A stretch of DNA of 64,000 nt from Citreimonas salinaria (GTDB lineage: Bacteria > Pseudomonadota > Alphaproteobacteria > Rhodobacterales > Rhodobacteraceae), in contig NZ_FNPF01000009.1 in NCBI RefSeq assembly GCF_900107235.1, positions 102,379-166,378 of the forward strand, read 5' to 3'. Positions 37,578 through 46,673 of the stretch are shown here, one piece after another. Numbering within the stretch: position 1 is the first letter of the stretch; each line of letters opens with the position of its first letter. The notes under the pieces were generated by a model that was not told the DNA's origin, did not search any database, and saw only the letters and a program-made list of their open reading frames with translations. The position numbers and the translations under genes are program-made.

Positions 37578-38212
37578 ACATCATACTTCTCGGACCGCCG
37601 GGGGCGGGCAAGGGCACTCAGGCGAAGTTCCTGGTGGAAGAGCACGGGCTGACCCAGCTGTCGACCGGAGACATGCTGCGCGAGGCTAAGGACAGCGGCA
37701 CCGAAATGGGCAACCGCGTGGCCGAGGTCATGGCCCGCGGCGACCTGGTCACCGACGACATCGTCATCGGCCTGATCCGCGAAAAGCTGAAGGACGGTGG
37801 TCGCGGCTTCATCTTCGACGGCTTCCCGCGCACCCTGCCGCAGGCCGATGCGCTGGAGGATCTTCTGAAGGAGGAAGGCCGGAAGGTCGACCACGTGATC
37901 GAGCTGCGCGTCGACGACGACGCGCTGGTGGACCGGATCTCGAACCGCTCGACCTGCGCGAAATGCGGCGAGGTCTACAACGACAGCACCAAGCCGATCC
38001 CCGAGGACGGCAAGTGCGCCAAGTGTGGCGGGACCGAGTTCAAGCGCCGGGCCGACGACAACGAGGAAAGCCTGCGCAAGCGGCTGATGGAATACTACAA
38101 GCAAACCTCGCCGCTGATCGGGTATTACCACGTCAAGGGCCAGCACGAGGTCGTGGACGGACTGGCCGACATCGAGACGGTCAAGGCGCAGGTCAACGCC
38201 AAGCTGACCTGA
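37574..38212 (+). CDS. adk: Adenylate kinase (zinc LID type)
   Basis: A 212-aa enzyme that converts ATP + AMP to 2 ADP. P-loop [10 protein letters not shown] at 7-16 and FDGFPRT at 81-87. The LID domain holds four cysteines, Cys128, Cys131, Cys148 and Cys151, the structural zinc site of the Gram-positive-like type, unlike E. coli Adk, which lacks them. It overlaps secY by 4 bp, as in many alphaproteobacteria and Gram-positives. Confidence 0.98.
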   Translation: MNIILLGPPGAGKGTQAKFLVEEHGLTQLSTGDMLREAKDSGTEMGNRVAEVMARGDLVTDDIVIGLIREKLKDGGRGFIFDGFPRTLPQADALEDLLKEEGRKVDHVIELRVDDDALVDRISNRSTCAKCGEVYNDSTKPIPEDGKCAKCGGTEFKRRADDNEESLRKRLMEYYKQTSPLIGYYHVKGQHEVVDGLADIETVKAQVNAKLT

Positions 38213-38268
38213 CGCGCCCGGGCCGGCCGGCGGATCGAGTCCGCCCGCCCGGAACGCCGCCTCGTGAC

Positions 38269-38295
38269 GCCCCGCCGATCGCTTGCCGGCGGGGC
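38269..38295 (+). terminator. Weak terminator between adk and rpsM
   Basis: GCCCCGCCG/CGGCGGGGC, a 9-bp stem with an 9-nt loop, followed by CGCGCTTTGG. It comes just before the -35 of the rpsM promoter. The T-tail is weak. Confidence 0.5.
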
Positions 38296-38307
38296 CGCGC
38301 TTTGGCC

Positions 38308-38336
38308 TTGACGCCGGATTCGAATCCTCCTAGGCA
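38308..38336 (+). promoter_or_regulatory. Promoter of rpsM-rpsK
   Basis: TTGACG (38308-38313), 17-bp spacer, TAGGCA (38331-38336). The spacer contains the 12-bp palindrome GGATTCGAATCC (38316-38327). The -10 is a poor match, so confidence is moderate. The leader to rpsM would be about 145 nt. Confidence 0.55.
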
Positions 38337-38489
38337 CCGGCATCTCTAGCAAGAGTTAAAGTCCAGAAGCGTGGTCGGATCCGCGCAGCGGACCAATCCG
38401 ATCAGCAAAGCCCGACGGCGCCATGCCTCGGGCCGTAGTTGTGAAAAAAGGGCCTGGCGTTACGGGCTCGCAACGAAAAGGAAGATTAC

Positions 38490-38858
38490 GTGGCACGAAT
38501 TGCCGGCGTCAACATCCCGACCCACAAGCGCGTTCCGATCGCGCTCACCTACATCCACGGCATCGGCCCCGCCGCCGCCAAGGAAATCTGCGCGGCCGTC
38601 AACATCGACGAATCCCGCCGCGTCAACGAGCTGTCCGACGCCGAAGTGCTCGCCATGCGCGAACACATCGACGCGAACCTGACGGTCGAAGGCGACCTGC
38701 GCCGCGAAGTGCAGATGAACGTCAAGCGCCTGATGGACCTGGGCAGCTACCGCGGTCTGCGTCACCGCCGGAACCTCCCCGTGCGCGGCCAGCGCACGCA
38801 CACCAACGCTCGCACGCGCAAGGGCCCCGCAAAGCCCATTGCCGGCAAGAAGAAGTAA
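38490..38858 (+). CDS. rpsM: 30S ribosomal protein S13
   Basis: A 122-aa head protein contacting P-site tRNA through its basic tail. It starts [20 protein letters not shown], includes the [13 protein letters not shown] helix-hairpin-helix, and ends [20 protein letters not shown] plus a Lys-rich tail. It opens the alpha segment; rpsK follows after 15 bp. Confidence 0.98.
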   Translation: MARIAGVNIPTHKRVPIALTYIHGIGPAAAKEICAAVNIDESRRVNELSDAEVLAMREHIDANLTVEGDLRREVQMNVKRLMDLGSYRGLRHRRNLPVRGQRTHTNARTRKGPAKPIAGKKK

Positions 38859-38873
38859 GGGAGGCATACGGAC

Positions 38874-39269
38874 ATGGCACGCGATACTCGCCGCACCGCC
38901 GGCAAGAAAAAGGTCTCGAAGAACATCGCCACCGGTGTGGCGCATGTGAACTCGACCTTCAACAACACCAAGATCCTGATCTCGGACGTCCAGGGCAACG
39001 CGATCTCCTGGTCGTCCGCAGGCACGATGGGCTTCAAGGGCTCGCGCAAGTCGACTCCCTACGCCGCGCAGCTGGCGGCGGAAGACGCCGGCAAGAAGGC
39101 TGCCGAGCACGGCATGAAGACCCTCGAGGTCGAAGTGCAGGGCCCGGGTTCGGGCCGCGAAAGCGCGCTGCGCGCGCTGGCGGCCGTCGGCTTCAACATC
39201 ATGTCGATCCGTGACGTGACGCCGATCGCCCACAACGGCTGCCGCCCGCCGAAGCGCCGCCGCGTCTGA
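38874..39269 (+). CDS. rpsK: 30S ribosomal protein S11
   Basis: A 131-aa platform protein with [18 protein letters not shown] and the C-terminal [19 protein letters not shown]. The gene normally found next in many bacteria, rpsD, is absent, as usual in alphaproteobacteria. A terminator and a separate promoter lie before rpoA. Confidence 0.98.
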   Translation: MARDTRRTAGKKKVSKNIATGVAHVNSTFNNTKILISDVQGNAISWSSAGTMGFKGSRKSTPYAAQLAAEDAGKKAAEHGMKTLEVEVQGPGSGRESALRALAAVGFNIMSIRDVTPIAHNGCRPPKRRRV

Positions 39270-39291
39270 ACGACGTTCGGTTTCCGATCCT

Positions 39292-39331
39292 GGGGGCGGG
39301 CTGTTTTGGCCCGTCCCCGACACGTTTTTTT
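39292..39331 (+). terminator. Terminator after rpsK
   Basis: A 10-bp stem GGGGGCGGGC/GCCCGTCCCC with loop TGTTTTG, then GACACG and seven T. The T-run starts six bases from the stem, unusually far, and its last two bases form the beginning of the rpoA -35 element. Confidence 0.6.
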
Positions 39332-39358
39332 GAACCTCGGGCGTCTCGCCGCTAAGGA
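39330..39358 (+). promoter_or_regulatory. Promoter of rpoA-rplQ
   Basis: TTGAAC (39330-39335), 17-bp spacer, TAAGGA (39353-39358). The predicted start near 39365 leaves a short leader of about 27 nt with GGGAG before the rpoA ATG. It overlaps the T-run of the preceding terminator. Confidence 0.6.
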
Positions 39359-39391
39359 CATGGGCAGCGGGGCAGGTATGGAGGGAGCAGC

Positions 39392-40408
39392 ATGATCCAC
39401 AAGAATTGGGCCGAACTGATCAAGCCGACGGCGCTTGAGGTCAAGCCGGGCGCCGATCCCACGCGGCAGGCGACGCTGATCGCCGAGCCGCTGGAGCGCG
39501 GCTTCGGCCTGACGCTGGGCAACGCGCTGCGTCGCGTCCTGCTGTCGAGCCTTCAGGGCGCGGCCATCACCAGCGTGCAGATCGACAACGTCCTGCACGA
39601 GTTCTCGTCCGTGGCGGGTGTCCGCGAGGACGTGACCGACATCATCCTCAACCTCAAGCAGGTCAGCCTGCGCATGGAGGTCGAGGGGCCGAAGCGGCTG
39701 TCGATCAACGCCAAGGGCCCGGGTGTCGTCACCGCCGGCGACATCTCGGAGAGCAACGGGATCGAGGTGCTGAACCGCGACCACGTGATCTGCCACCTCG
39801 ACGAGGGCGCGGACGTCTACATGGAGCTGACGGTGAATACCGGCAAGGGCTACGTGTCGGCGGACAAGAACAAGCCCGAGGACGCACCGATCGGCCTGAT
39901 CCCGATCGACGCGATCTATTCGCCGGTCAAGCGCGTCAGCTACGACGTCCAGCCCACCCGCGAGGGCCAGGTTCTGGACTACGACAAGCTGACGATGAAG
40001 ATCGAGACCGACGGCTCGGTCACCCCGGACGACGCGATCGCCTACGCGGCGCGCATCCTGCAGGACCAGCTGTCGATCTTCGTCAACTTCGACGAACCCG
40101 AGGCGGCCAGCCGCCAGGAAGACGAGGACGGGCTGGAATTCAACCCGCTCCTGCTCAAGAAAGTGGACGAGCTGGAACTGTCGGTCCGTTCGGCCAACTG
40201 CCTGAAGAACGACAACATCGTCTATATCGGCGACCTGATCCAGAAGACCGAGGCCGAGATGCTGCGCACGCCGAACTTCGGCCGCAAGTCGCTCAACGAG
40301 ATCAAGGAAGTGCTGTCGGGCATGGGTCTGCACCTCGGCATGGATGTCGAGGACTGGCCGCCGGACAACATCGAGGACCTGGCCAAGAAGCTGGAAGACT
40401 CGTTCTGA
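39392..40408 (+). CDS. rpoA: DNA-directed RNA polymerase subunit alpha
   Basis: A 338-aa alpha subunit. The N-terminal domain (to about 235) has the dimer motif [19 protein letters not shown]; the C-terminal domain (about 255-325) has [19 protein letters not shown] and the DNA-binding [19 protein letters not shown]. Only 338 residues, standard for the group. GGAGGGAGCAGC precedes the ATG. A 174-bp gap with no clear signals separates it from rplQ. Confidence 0.98.
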   Translation: MIHKNWAELIKPTALEVKPGADPTRQATLIAEPLERGFGLTLGNALRRVLLSSLQGAAITSVQIDNVLHEFSSVAGVREDVTDIILNLKQVSLRMEVEGPKRLSINAKGPGVVTAGDISESNGIEVLNRDHVICHLDEGADVYMELTVNTGKGYVSADKNKPEDAPIGLIPIDAIYSPVKRVSYDVQPTREGQVLDYDKLTMKIETDGSVTPDDAIAYAARILQDQLSIFVNFDEPEAASRQEDEDGLEFNPLLLKKVDELELSVRSANCLKNDNIVYIGDLIQKTEAEMLRTPNFGRKSLNEIKEVLSGMGLHLGMDVEDWPPDNIEDLAKKLEDSF

Positions 40409-40582
40409 GACAGGGGCCCGTCCTCCGATCCGCTCGGAGGTCGGCCCACCCTCCCACCCCCGCCCTCCGATCGGACCGCAGGACGGGCGGGACCGGGCAC
40501 AACGCCCCAAGGTGAGCCGCTGACACGCATCGGTGGCCGGACAAAGCAAAACCGCCCGTAGAGGGCAGACGGAGTAAGACAC

Positions 40583-41002
40583 ATGCGTCACGCAAAAGGC
40601 TATCGCCGCCTCAACCGCACCCACGAGCACCGCAAGGCGCTGTTTTCCAACATGGCCGGCTCGCTCATCGAGCACGAGCAGATCAAGACGACGCTGCCCA
40701 AGGCCAAAGAACTCAAGCGCGTCATCGACAAGCTGATCACGCTGGGCAAGCGCGGTGACCTGCACGCCCGCCGCCAGGCGGCCGCGCAGCTGAAGGAAGA
40801 CAAGGACGTCGCCAAGCTGTTTGACGTGCTGGGTCCTCGCTACGCCGAGCGTTCGGGCGGGTACTGCCGCGTGTTGAAGGCCGGCTTCCGCTATGGTGAC
40901 ATGGCGCCGATGGCGATCATCGAACTGGTCGACCGCGACGTCGACGCCAAGGGTGCAGCCGACCGCGCCCGCGTCGAGGCCGAGGAGAACGAAGAGGCGT
41001 AA
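40583..41002 (+). CDS. rplQ: 50S ribosomal protein L17
   Basis: A 139-aa protein; the core [20 protein letters not shown] and [20 protein letters not shown] are typical, with a short Glu/Ala-rich tail (about 125-139) absent from E. coli L17. It closes the ribosomal cluster, followed by a strong terminator. Confidence 0.97.
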   Translation: MRHAKGYRRLNRTHEHRKALFSNMAGSLIEHEQIKTTLPKAKELKRVIDKLITLGKRGDLHARRQAAAQLKEDKDVAKLFDVLGPRYAERSGGYCRVLKAGFRYGDMAPMAIIELVDRDVDAKGAADRARVEAEENEEA

Positions 41003-41025
41003 GCCCTTCTTTCCGCCGAATTTCC

Positions 41026-41053
41026 AAGGCCCCGCCGGTCCGGCGGGGCCTTT
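41026..41053 (+). terminator. Terminator after rplQ
   Basis: A perfect 12-bp stem AAGGCCCCGCCG/CGGCGGGGCCTT with a 3-nt loop, followed by TCGCGTTCC. The stem itself supplies TTT. It marks the end of the ribosomal block. Confidence 0.75.
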
Positions 41054-41130
41054 CGCGTTCCGGGGCAAGCTTGCAACGGCGCGCAAGGGCGGACATATCG
41101 GGACGGTGTTCCCAACCGCGCGAGGCCGCC

Positions 41131-42426
41131 ATGGCCGACCTTTTCGACCGCACCGCAGATGCGCCGCGCCCGCTGGCCGACCGGCTGCGCCCCGCAGCCC
41201 TGCCCGAGGTGATCGGGCAGGAACAGGTGCTGGGCCCGGACGCGCCGCTGGGGGTGATGCTGGCCTCGGGGACGTTGTCGTCGGTCGTTTTCTGGGGACC
41301 GCCGGGGGTGGGAAAGACCACCATCGCGCGGCTGCTGGCCGACGAGACGCAGCTGCACTTCGTCCAGATCAGCGCGATCTTTTCCGGCGTGGCCGAGTTG
41401 CGCAAGGTCTTCGACGCGGCGCGCGCGCGGCGGCGGGACGGGCAGGGCACGCTGCTGTTCGTCGACGAGATCCACCGCTTCAACAAGGCGCAGCAGGACA
41501 GTTTCCTGCCGCACATGGAGGACGGAACGATCCTGCTGGTGGGCGCCACCACCGAGAACCCCAGCTTCGAACTGAACGCGGCGCTTCTGTCGCGTGCGCA
41601 GGTGCTGGTGCTGCAACGGCTGGGACATGACGACCTGGAACGTCTGGCCGCGCGGGCCGAGGAGGTGACGGGCAAGGCGCTGCCGCTGGACGCGCAGGCG
41701 CGCGCCGCGCTGATCGGCATGGCGGACGGCGACGGGCGCGCGCTGCTGAACCTGGTCGAGCAGGTGCTTGCGTGGAAGATCGACGCGCCGCTTGATGCCG
41801 CGGCGCTGTCGACGCGGCTGTCGCGCCGCGCGGCGCAATACGACAAGTCGGGGGACGCCCACTACAACCTGATCTCGGCGCTGCACAAATCGGTGCGAGG
41901 ATCGGACCCGGACGCGGCGCTATATTGGTTCGCGCGGATGCTGGATGCGGGCGAGGACCCGCGTTACCTGGCGCGGCGGATAACGCGGATGGCGGTCGAG
42001 GATATCGGGCTGGCCGACCCGCAGGCGCAGGCGATCTGCCTGCAGGGCTGGAAGACCTACGAGCGGCTGGGCAGCCCCGAGGGCGAACTGGCGATCGCGC
42101 AGGCGCTGGTATACTTGGCGTTGGCGCCGAAATCGAACGCGGTCTACGCGGGCTACAAGGCCGCGCGGCGCACTGCCAAGTCGACCGGTAGCCTGATGCC
42201 GCCCAAGCACATCCTGAACGCGCCGACCAAGCTGATGAAGGACGAAGGCTACGGCAAGGGCTACGCCTACGATCACGACGCGGAAGACGCCTTTTCGGGA
42301 CAAGACTACTTTCCCGACGACATGGACCGGCAGGCGTTCTACGAGCCGGTCGAGCGCGGCTTCGAGAGGGACCTGCGCAAGCGGATCGAGTATTTCGCGA
42401 AGCTTCGCAGTCAGCGCGACGCCTGA
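41131..42426 (+). CDS. rarA: Replication-associated recombination protein A (RarA/MgsA)
   Basis: A 431-aa AAA+ ATPase that acts at stalled forks. Walker A GPPGVGKT (56-63), Walker B FVDEIHRFNK (110-119), sensor 1 in GATTENPSFELN, then the C-terminal tetramerisation domain with DAHYNLISALHKSVRGSDPDA. Start 41131 gives a normal N-terminus (MADLFD...RPLADRLRP); the in-frame ATG at 41071 lies close to the rplQ terminator and is unlikely. It leads into the crcB-ATP12 group 114 bp downstream. Confidence 0.96.
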   Translation: MADLFDRTADAPRPLADRLRPAALPEVIGQEQVLGPDAPLGVMLASGTLSSVVFWGPPGVGKTTIARLLADETQLHFVQISAIFSGVAELRKVFDAARARRRDGQGTLLFVDEIHRFNKAQQDSFLPHMEDGTILLVGATTENPSFELNAALLSRAQVLVLQRLGHDDLERLAARAEEVTGKALPLDAQARAALIGMADGDGRALLNLVEQVLAWKIDAPLDAAALSTRLSRRAAQYDKSGDAHYNLISALHKSVRGSDPDAALYWFARMLDAGEDPRYLARRITRMAVEDIGLADPQAQAICLQGWKTYERLGSPEGELAIAQALVYLALAPKSNAVYAGYKAARRTAKSTGSLMPPKHILNAPTKLMKDEGYGKGYAYDHDAEDAFSGQDYFPDDMDRQAFYEPVERGFERDLRKRIEYFAKLRSQRDA

Positions 42427-42540
42427 CGGTCCGATCTGCCGAACACAGGCCGGGCTCCTCACGCGCGCGGCCCGGCGATCGCCGCACCTTGACCGTGTCC
42501 GGCTTGACATCGCGCGGGCAAACCGCGACACGGCGCGGTC

Positions 42541-42912
42541 ATGGTACCCCTTATGCAAGTCGCCCTCGGCGGCGCCCTCGGCGCCTCGGCCCGGTATCTG
42601 ACCGGCATCGCGGCTTTGCGCCTGCTGGGCGCGGGCTTTCCGTGGGGCACGCTGATCGTGAACGTGGCGGGATCGTTCGCGATGGGCGCGCTGGTGGTCG
42701 TGCTGATGCAGTCCGACAGCCGCCTCGGGCCGTTCCTGATCACCGGCGTTCTGGGCGGGTTCACCACGTTCTCCGCGTTCTCGCTGGACGCGGTCGCGTT
42801 GTTCGAGCGCGGGCAGGCGGGGCTTGCGGCGGGGTATGTCGCCGCGTCGGTCGTGCTGTCGCTGGGGGCGCTGTTCGCGGGCCTCGTGCTTTTCAGGGGA
42901 GTCGCGTCATGA
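42541..42912 (+). CDS. crcB: Fluoride channel CrcB (Fluc)
   Basis: A 123-aa, four-helix membrane protein of the dual-topology fluoride channel family. Conserved features are the Arg18 in GASARYL, Asn41 in LIVNVAGSF, and the GGFTTFSAFS break (72-81) that lines the pore. An internal ATG at 42553 is an alternative start; neither has a good Shine-Dalgarno. No fluoride riboswitch was seen upstream. Its stop overlaps rluC by 4 bp, starting a chain of ATGA-coupled genes through to the ATP12 chaperone. Confidence 0.92.
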   Translation: MVPLMQVALGGALGASARYLTGIAALRLLGAGFPWGTLIVNVAGSFAMGALVVVLMQSDSRLGPFLITGVLGGFTTFSAFSLDAVALFERGQAGLAAGYVAASVVLSLGALFAGLVLFRGVAS

Positions 42913-43952
42913 GCGGCGTGCAGACTGTCACCGTCACGGAAGAGGATGCCGACCAGCGGCTGGACCGCTGGCTGAAGCGCCATTTCCCGCAGCTTCAGCA
43001 GGGCCGGATCGAGAAGATGTGCCGCAAGGGAGAGCTGCGCGTCGACGGCGGCCGGGTGAGGGCCGCGACGCGGCTCGCGGCCGGCCAGCAGGTGCGCATC
43101 CCGCCGCTGCCCGAGCCCGGCACGAAGCCGGCGGCCCCGCGCCCGCAGGTCACCGGCGACGACGCGCAGATGATGCGCGACGCGGTGATCTGGAAGGACG
43201 ATTACATCATCGCCATCAACAAGCCGCCGGGCCTGCCCACGCAGGGCGGCACCGGGCAGACGCGGCACGTGGACGGGCTGGCCGAGGCGCTGCGCTTCGG
43301 CTTCGAGGACAAGCCGCGGCTGGTGCACCGGCTGGACAAGGACACGTCGGGCGTGCTGCTGCTGGCGCGGACGCGCGCCGTCGCGGCCGGGCTGACCGCC
43401 GCGATCCGCCACCGCCAGACGCAGAAGATCTACTGGGCGCTGGTCGCCGGCGTGCCGGTCCCCTACCTCGGCGAGATCCGCTATGGCCTGGTCAAGGCGC
43501 CCGGCCACGGCAAGGGCGGCGAGGGCGAGAAGATGCGCGCGATCCACCCAGCCGAGGTCGACGCGACGCCCGGCGCCAAGCGCGCGCACACGCTCTATGC
43601 CACGCTCTACCGCGTCGCCAGCCGTGCCTCGTGGGTGGCGATGGAGCCGCTGACCGGGCGCACGCACCAGTTGCGCGCGCACATGGCCGAGATCGGGCAC
43701 CCGATCGTGGGCGACGGAAAATACGGCGGCTCGGGGCAGGAGAACCTGGGCGACGGCTGGGGTGCGCAACTGGGGGGCATCATCTCGAAGAAGCTGCACC
43801 TGCACGCGCGGCGGATGCAGTTCCGCCACCCGGTCACCGGCAAGACGATCACCGTCACGGCGCCCTTGCCCGAACACATGGCGCAAAGCTGGGAGAACCT
43901 GGGCTGGTCCGAGGACATCGCCGCCGAAGACCCTTTCGAGAAGCTTCGATGA
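42909..43952 (+). CDS. rluC: 23S rRNA pseudouridine synthase, RluC/RluD type
   Basis: A 347-aa enzyme. An S4 RNA-binding domain (about 14-70) is followed by the RluA-family catalytic domain with HRLDKDTSG (140-148; catalytic Asp143) and LTGRTHQLRAHMAEIGHPI. RluC modifies three uridines in 23S rRNA in E. coli; RluD is the alternative, and I favour RluC from gene context. Start 42909 overlaps crcB; the stop overlaps the HAD gene, so all are likely co-translated. Confidence 0.9.
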   Translation: MSGVQTVTVTEEDADQRLDRWLKRHFPQLQQGRIEKMCRKGELRVDGGRVRAATRLAAGQQVRIPPLPEPGTKPAAPRPQVTGDDAQMMRDAVIWKDDYIIAINKPPGLPTQGGTGQTRHVDGLAEALRFGFEDKPRLVHRLDKDTSGVLLLARTRAVAAGLTAAIRHRQTQKIYWALVAGVPVPYLGEIRYGLVKAPGHGKGGEGEKMRAIHPAEVDATPGAKRAHTLYATLYRVASRASWVAMEPLTGRTHQLRAHMAEIGHPIVGDGKYGGSGQENLGDGWGAQLGGIISKKLHLHARRMQFRHPVTGKTITVTAPLPEHMAQSWENLGWSEDIAAEDPFEKLR

Positions 43953-44626
43953 TCGATCTCAAGCTGGTGATCTTCGACGTCGACGGCACCCTGGTCGACA
44001 GCCAGGCCGACATCCTCGAAGCGATGCGCACAGCCTTCGCCGCGATCGACCGGCCCGCGCCGTCGCGCGAGGCGGTGCTGGGCATCGTCGGGCTGTCGCT
44101 GCCGCAGGCGATGGGACAGCTGGTTCCGGACGCGACCGGCGCCGAGCACGCGCGCTTGGTCGAGACCTACAAGGACCGCTATGCCGCGTTGCGCCGCACG
44201 GGCGGGCCGGGCAGTTCGCCGCTTTACCCCGGCATGTCCGGGCTGGTGCAGGCGCTGCATGCCAGCGACAACGTCTTGCTGGGCATTGCGACCGGCAAGT
44301 CGCGTCGCGGGCTGGACGCGCTGATGGACAGCCTCGGCCTGCGCCGGTTCTTCGTCACCACGCAGGTGGCCGACGATCACCCGTCGAAGCCGCACCCCTC
44401 GATGATCCTGACGGCTCTGGCCGAGGCAGGAGTCGAGCCTGCCGATGCGATCATGGTCGGCGACACGACCTTCGACATCGACATGGCGCGCGCGGCGCGG
44501 GTGCGGGCGATCGGCGTGGAATGGGGCTACCACGACGCCGCGAGCCTGACGGGCGCCGACCGCGTGGTCGCCGACGCGCTGGCGCTGGGAAGCGCCATAA
44601 CCGAGATGCTGGAGATCGCACCATGA
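43949..44626 (+). CDS. HAD-family phosphatase (Gph-like)
   Basis: A 225-aa haloacid-dehalogenase-type hydrolase. Motif I DVDGT with catalytic Asp10 and Asp12, motif II IATGKSRRG, motif III Lys in SKPHP, motif IV GDTTFDIDMA. A helical cap lies between about 16 and 90. It resembles phosphoglycolate phosphatase and related enzymes; the substrate is not certain. Coupled by 4-bp overlaps to rluC and to the ATP12 gene. Confidence 0.88.
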   Translation: MIDLKLVIFDVDGTLVDSQADILEAMRTAFAAIDRPAPSREAVLGIVGLSLPQAMGQLVPDATGAEHARLVETYKDRYAALRRTGGPGSSPLYPGMSGLVQALHASDNVLLGIATGKSRRGLDALMDSLGLRRFFVTTQVADDHPSKPHPSMILTALAEAGVEPADAIMVGDTTFDIDMARAARVRAIGVEWGYHDAASLTGADRVVADALALGSAITEMLEIAP

Positions 44627-45354
44627 GCGAATGGGCCCCGCGCCGCTTCTGGCAGGACGCGCAGACCGTTCCCGCCGAGGGCGGCCATACCGTTACCCTC
44701 GACGACAAGCCGGTGCGCACGCCGGCCAAGGCGCGGCTGATCGTGCCGACGCAACCGCTGGCAGCGGCGATCGCGGAGGAATGGATGGCGCAGGGCGAGC
44801 GGATCGACCCGGGCACCATGCCGTTCACGCGCATGGCGAACTCGGCGATCGACAAGGTCGCGCCGCAACGCGCCGAGGTGGCCGACATGCTGGCCGCCTA
44901 TGGCGATTCCGACCTGCTGTGCTACCGGGCCGAGGCGCCCGACGCGCTGGTCGCCCGCCAGCAGGAGCAGTGGGACCCGATGCTCGACTGGGCGGCGGAT
45001 ACGCTGGGCGCCCGATTGCAGCCGCGTGCCGGCGTGATGCACGCCCCGCAGCCGCGCCCCGCGCTCGACGCCCTGGCGGCGCGGGTTCATGCGCTCGATG
45101 CTTTTACGCTGGCGGCGTTCCACGACCTCGTGGCGCTGAGCGGGTCGCTGGTGCTAGGCTTCGCCGCCATCCATCGCGTGCGCCCCGTGGACGAGCTTTG
45201 GACGCTGTCGCGGCTGGACGAGAGCTGGCAGGAGGAGCAGTGGGGCGCCGACGAGGAGGCCGAGGAGGTCGCGGGGATCAAGCGCGAGGCGTTCCTGCAC
45301 GCGGCGCGGTTCTACCGCCTGGCCACCGGCTTTCAGCCGGAAGGACGGGATTAA
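44623..45354 (+). CDS. ATP12-family F1-ATPase assembly chaperone
   Basis: A 243-aa protein of the ATP12 family, which in mitochondria binds the F1 alpha subunit before assembly. It shows RRFWQDAQTVPAEGG and VTLDDKPVRTPAKARLIVPT at the N-terminus and the DLLCYRAEAPDALVARQQEQ-WDPMLDW centre. Alphaproteobacteria and mitochondria share it. The start overlaps the HAD stop by 4 bp. It ends the crcB-rluC-HAD-ATP12 chain. Confidence 0.92.
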   Translation: MSEWAPRRFWQDAQTVPAEGGHTVTLDDKPVRTPAKARLIVPTQPLAAAIAEEWMAQGERIDPGTMPFTRMANSAIDKVAPQRAEVADMLAAYGDSDLLCYRAEAPDALVARQQEQWDPMLDWAADTLGARLQPRAGVMHAPQPRPALDALAARVHALDAFTLAAFHDLVALSGSLVLGFAAIHRVRPVDELWTLSRLDESWQEEQWGADEEAEEVAGIKREAFLHAARFYRLATGFQPEGRD

Positions 45355-45519
45355 TCGCGCGGCAGATGTCCGCGACTGCCCGGATCGCGGGCATCGCGGG
45401 TTGACGATCTGGCCCGAATTCGCCCAAACTCCGGACCACCGAACGGGAACCCCGGAAGGTACGAGACCCTTGAGGGCTCCTAACCGCGACGACGCGGGAT
45501 AAAACAGGAAGAGGTAAAA

Positions 45520-46536
45520 ATGAAAAAATCGGTATTTCTCGGCGCGCTGACAGTCGCGGGCCTGGCGGCCGGTGCATCGGCCGCAGCGACGCTGGATGAC
45601 GTCAAGGCACGCGGCACGCTGAACTGCGGCGTGGCGCCCGGGCTTGTCGGCTTTGCGGCACCCAACGCCGAAGGCGAGTGGGAAGGCTTCGACGTCAGCG
45701 TCTGCCGCGCGGTCGCTGCCGCCGTGCTGGGTGACCCGACCGCCGTCGAATTCGTGCCCACCACCGGCAAGACGCGCTTCACGGCGCTGGCCTCGGGCGA
45801 GATCGACATGCTGGCGCGCAACACCACCTGGACCTTCTCGCGCGATGTCGATCTGAAGTTCGAATTCGCCGGCGTCAACTATTACGACGGCCAGGGCTTC
45901 ATGATCCCGCGCGAGCTGGGCATCTCGTCGGCCAAGGAGCTGGACGGCGCGACGGTCTGTATCCAGACCGGCACCACGACCGAATTGAACCTCGCCGACT
46001 ACTTCCGTGCCAACAACATCAGCTACGAGCCGGTGCCGATCGAGACCAACGCCGAGGCGCAGCCGCTTTACCTGGAAGGCGCCTGCGACGTTTACACCAC
46101 CGACGCCTCCGGCCTGGCCGCGACCCGTGCATCGTTCGAGAACCCGGGCGACCACGTGATCCTGCCCGAGATCATCTCGAAGGAGCCGCTGGGCCCGCTG
46201 GTGCGCCACGGCGACAACGACTGGGGCGACATCGTGCGCTGGACGCTGAACGCGCTGATCGCGGCCGAGGAATACGGCGTGACGTCGGCCAATGTCGATG
46301 ATCTGGCCGAAGGCACCGACAACCCCGAGGTCAACCGCCTGCTGGGCACCGAGGGCAACCTGGGCGAGATGATGGGCCTCGACGCCGACTGGGCCGTGCG
46401 TGCCATCAAGGCCAACGGCAACTACGGCGAGATCTTCGAGCAGAACATCGGCGAAAGCACCCCGATCGGCCTGTCGCGCGGCCTGAACGCGCAGTGGACC
46501 GAGGGCGGCCTGCTCTACAGCCCGCCGTTCCGCTAA
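45520..46536 (+). CDS. aapJ: General L-amino-acid ABC transporter, binding protein
   Basis: A 338-aa periplasmic binding protein with a Sec signal (MKKSVFLGALTVAGLAAG..ASA, cleavage near residue 23). It belongs to the AapJ/BztA family (glutamate, glutamine, aspartate, asparagine and other L-amino acids). GKTRFTALASGEIDMLARNT and CIQTGTTTELNLADYF are typical. GAAGAGG precedes the ATG. A TTGACG at 45401 may be a -35, but no matching -10 was found. A hairpin before aapQ probably lets aapJ be expressed above the membrane genes. Confidence 0.95.
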   Translation: MKKSVFLGALTVAGLAAGASAAATLDDVKARGTLNCGVAPGLVGFAAPNAEGEWEGFDVSVCRAVAAAVLGDPTAVEFVPTTGKTRFTALASGEIDMLARNTTWTFSRDVDLKFEFAGVNYYDGQGFMIPRELGISSAKELDGATVCIQTGTTTELNLADYFRANNISYEPVPIETNAEAQPLYLEGACDVYTTDASGLAATRASFENPGDHVILPEIISKEPLGPLVRHGDNDWGDIVRWTLNALIAAEEYGVTSANVDDLAEGTDNPEVNRLLGTEGNLGEMMGLDADWAVRAIKANGNYGEIFEQNIGESTPIGLSRGLNAQWTEGGLLYSPPFR

Positions 46537-46550
46537 GATAGGATGGGAGG

Positions 46551-46577
46551 GGGCGCGGTTCGGCCGCGCCCTTTCTC
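46551..46577 (+). terminator. Attenuator between aapJ and aapQ
   Basis: GGGCGCGG/CCGCGCCC, an 8-bp stem with loop TTCGG, followed by TTTCTCT. Such partial terminators after binding-protein genes keep the binding protein in excess over the permease. Confidence 0.7.
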
Positions 46578-46673
46578 TATCGGACTTCCGGAAAAGACCA
46601 AATCGGCCCGTGCCTTCGGCAGAGCGGGAAAACCGCCGGCAGGGCCATCCGTGCGACCACCAGGGAATACACC

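Noticed and set aside
38319..38331. 13-bp identity between the rpsM promoter spacer and the T-arm/3' part of tRNA-Arg (TTCGAATCCTCCT), considered as an attachment site
   Set aside because: The match does not extend further and the core TTCGAATCC is common to many tRNAs; no mobile genes lie near rpsM.
42427..42540. A fluoride riboswitch upstream of crcB
   Set aside because: The conserved loop sequences of that riboswitch class were not found in the 114-bp gap.
45401..45430. TTGACG before aapJ as a promoter
   Set aside because: No acceptable -10 at 16-18 bp spacing.
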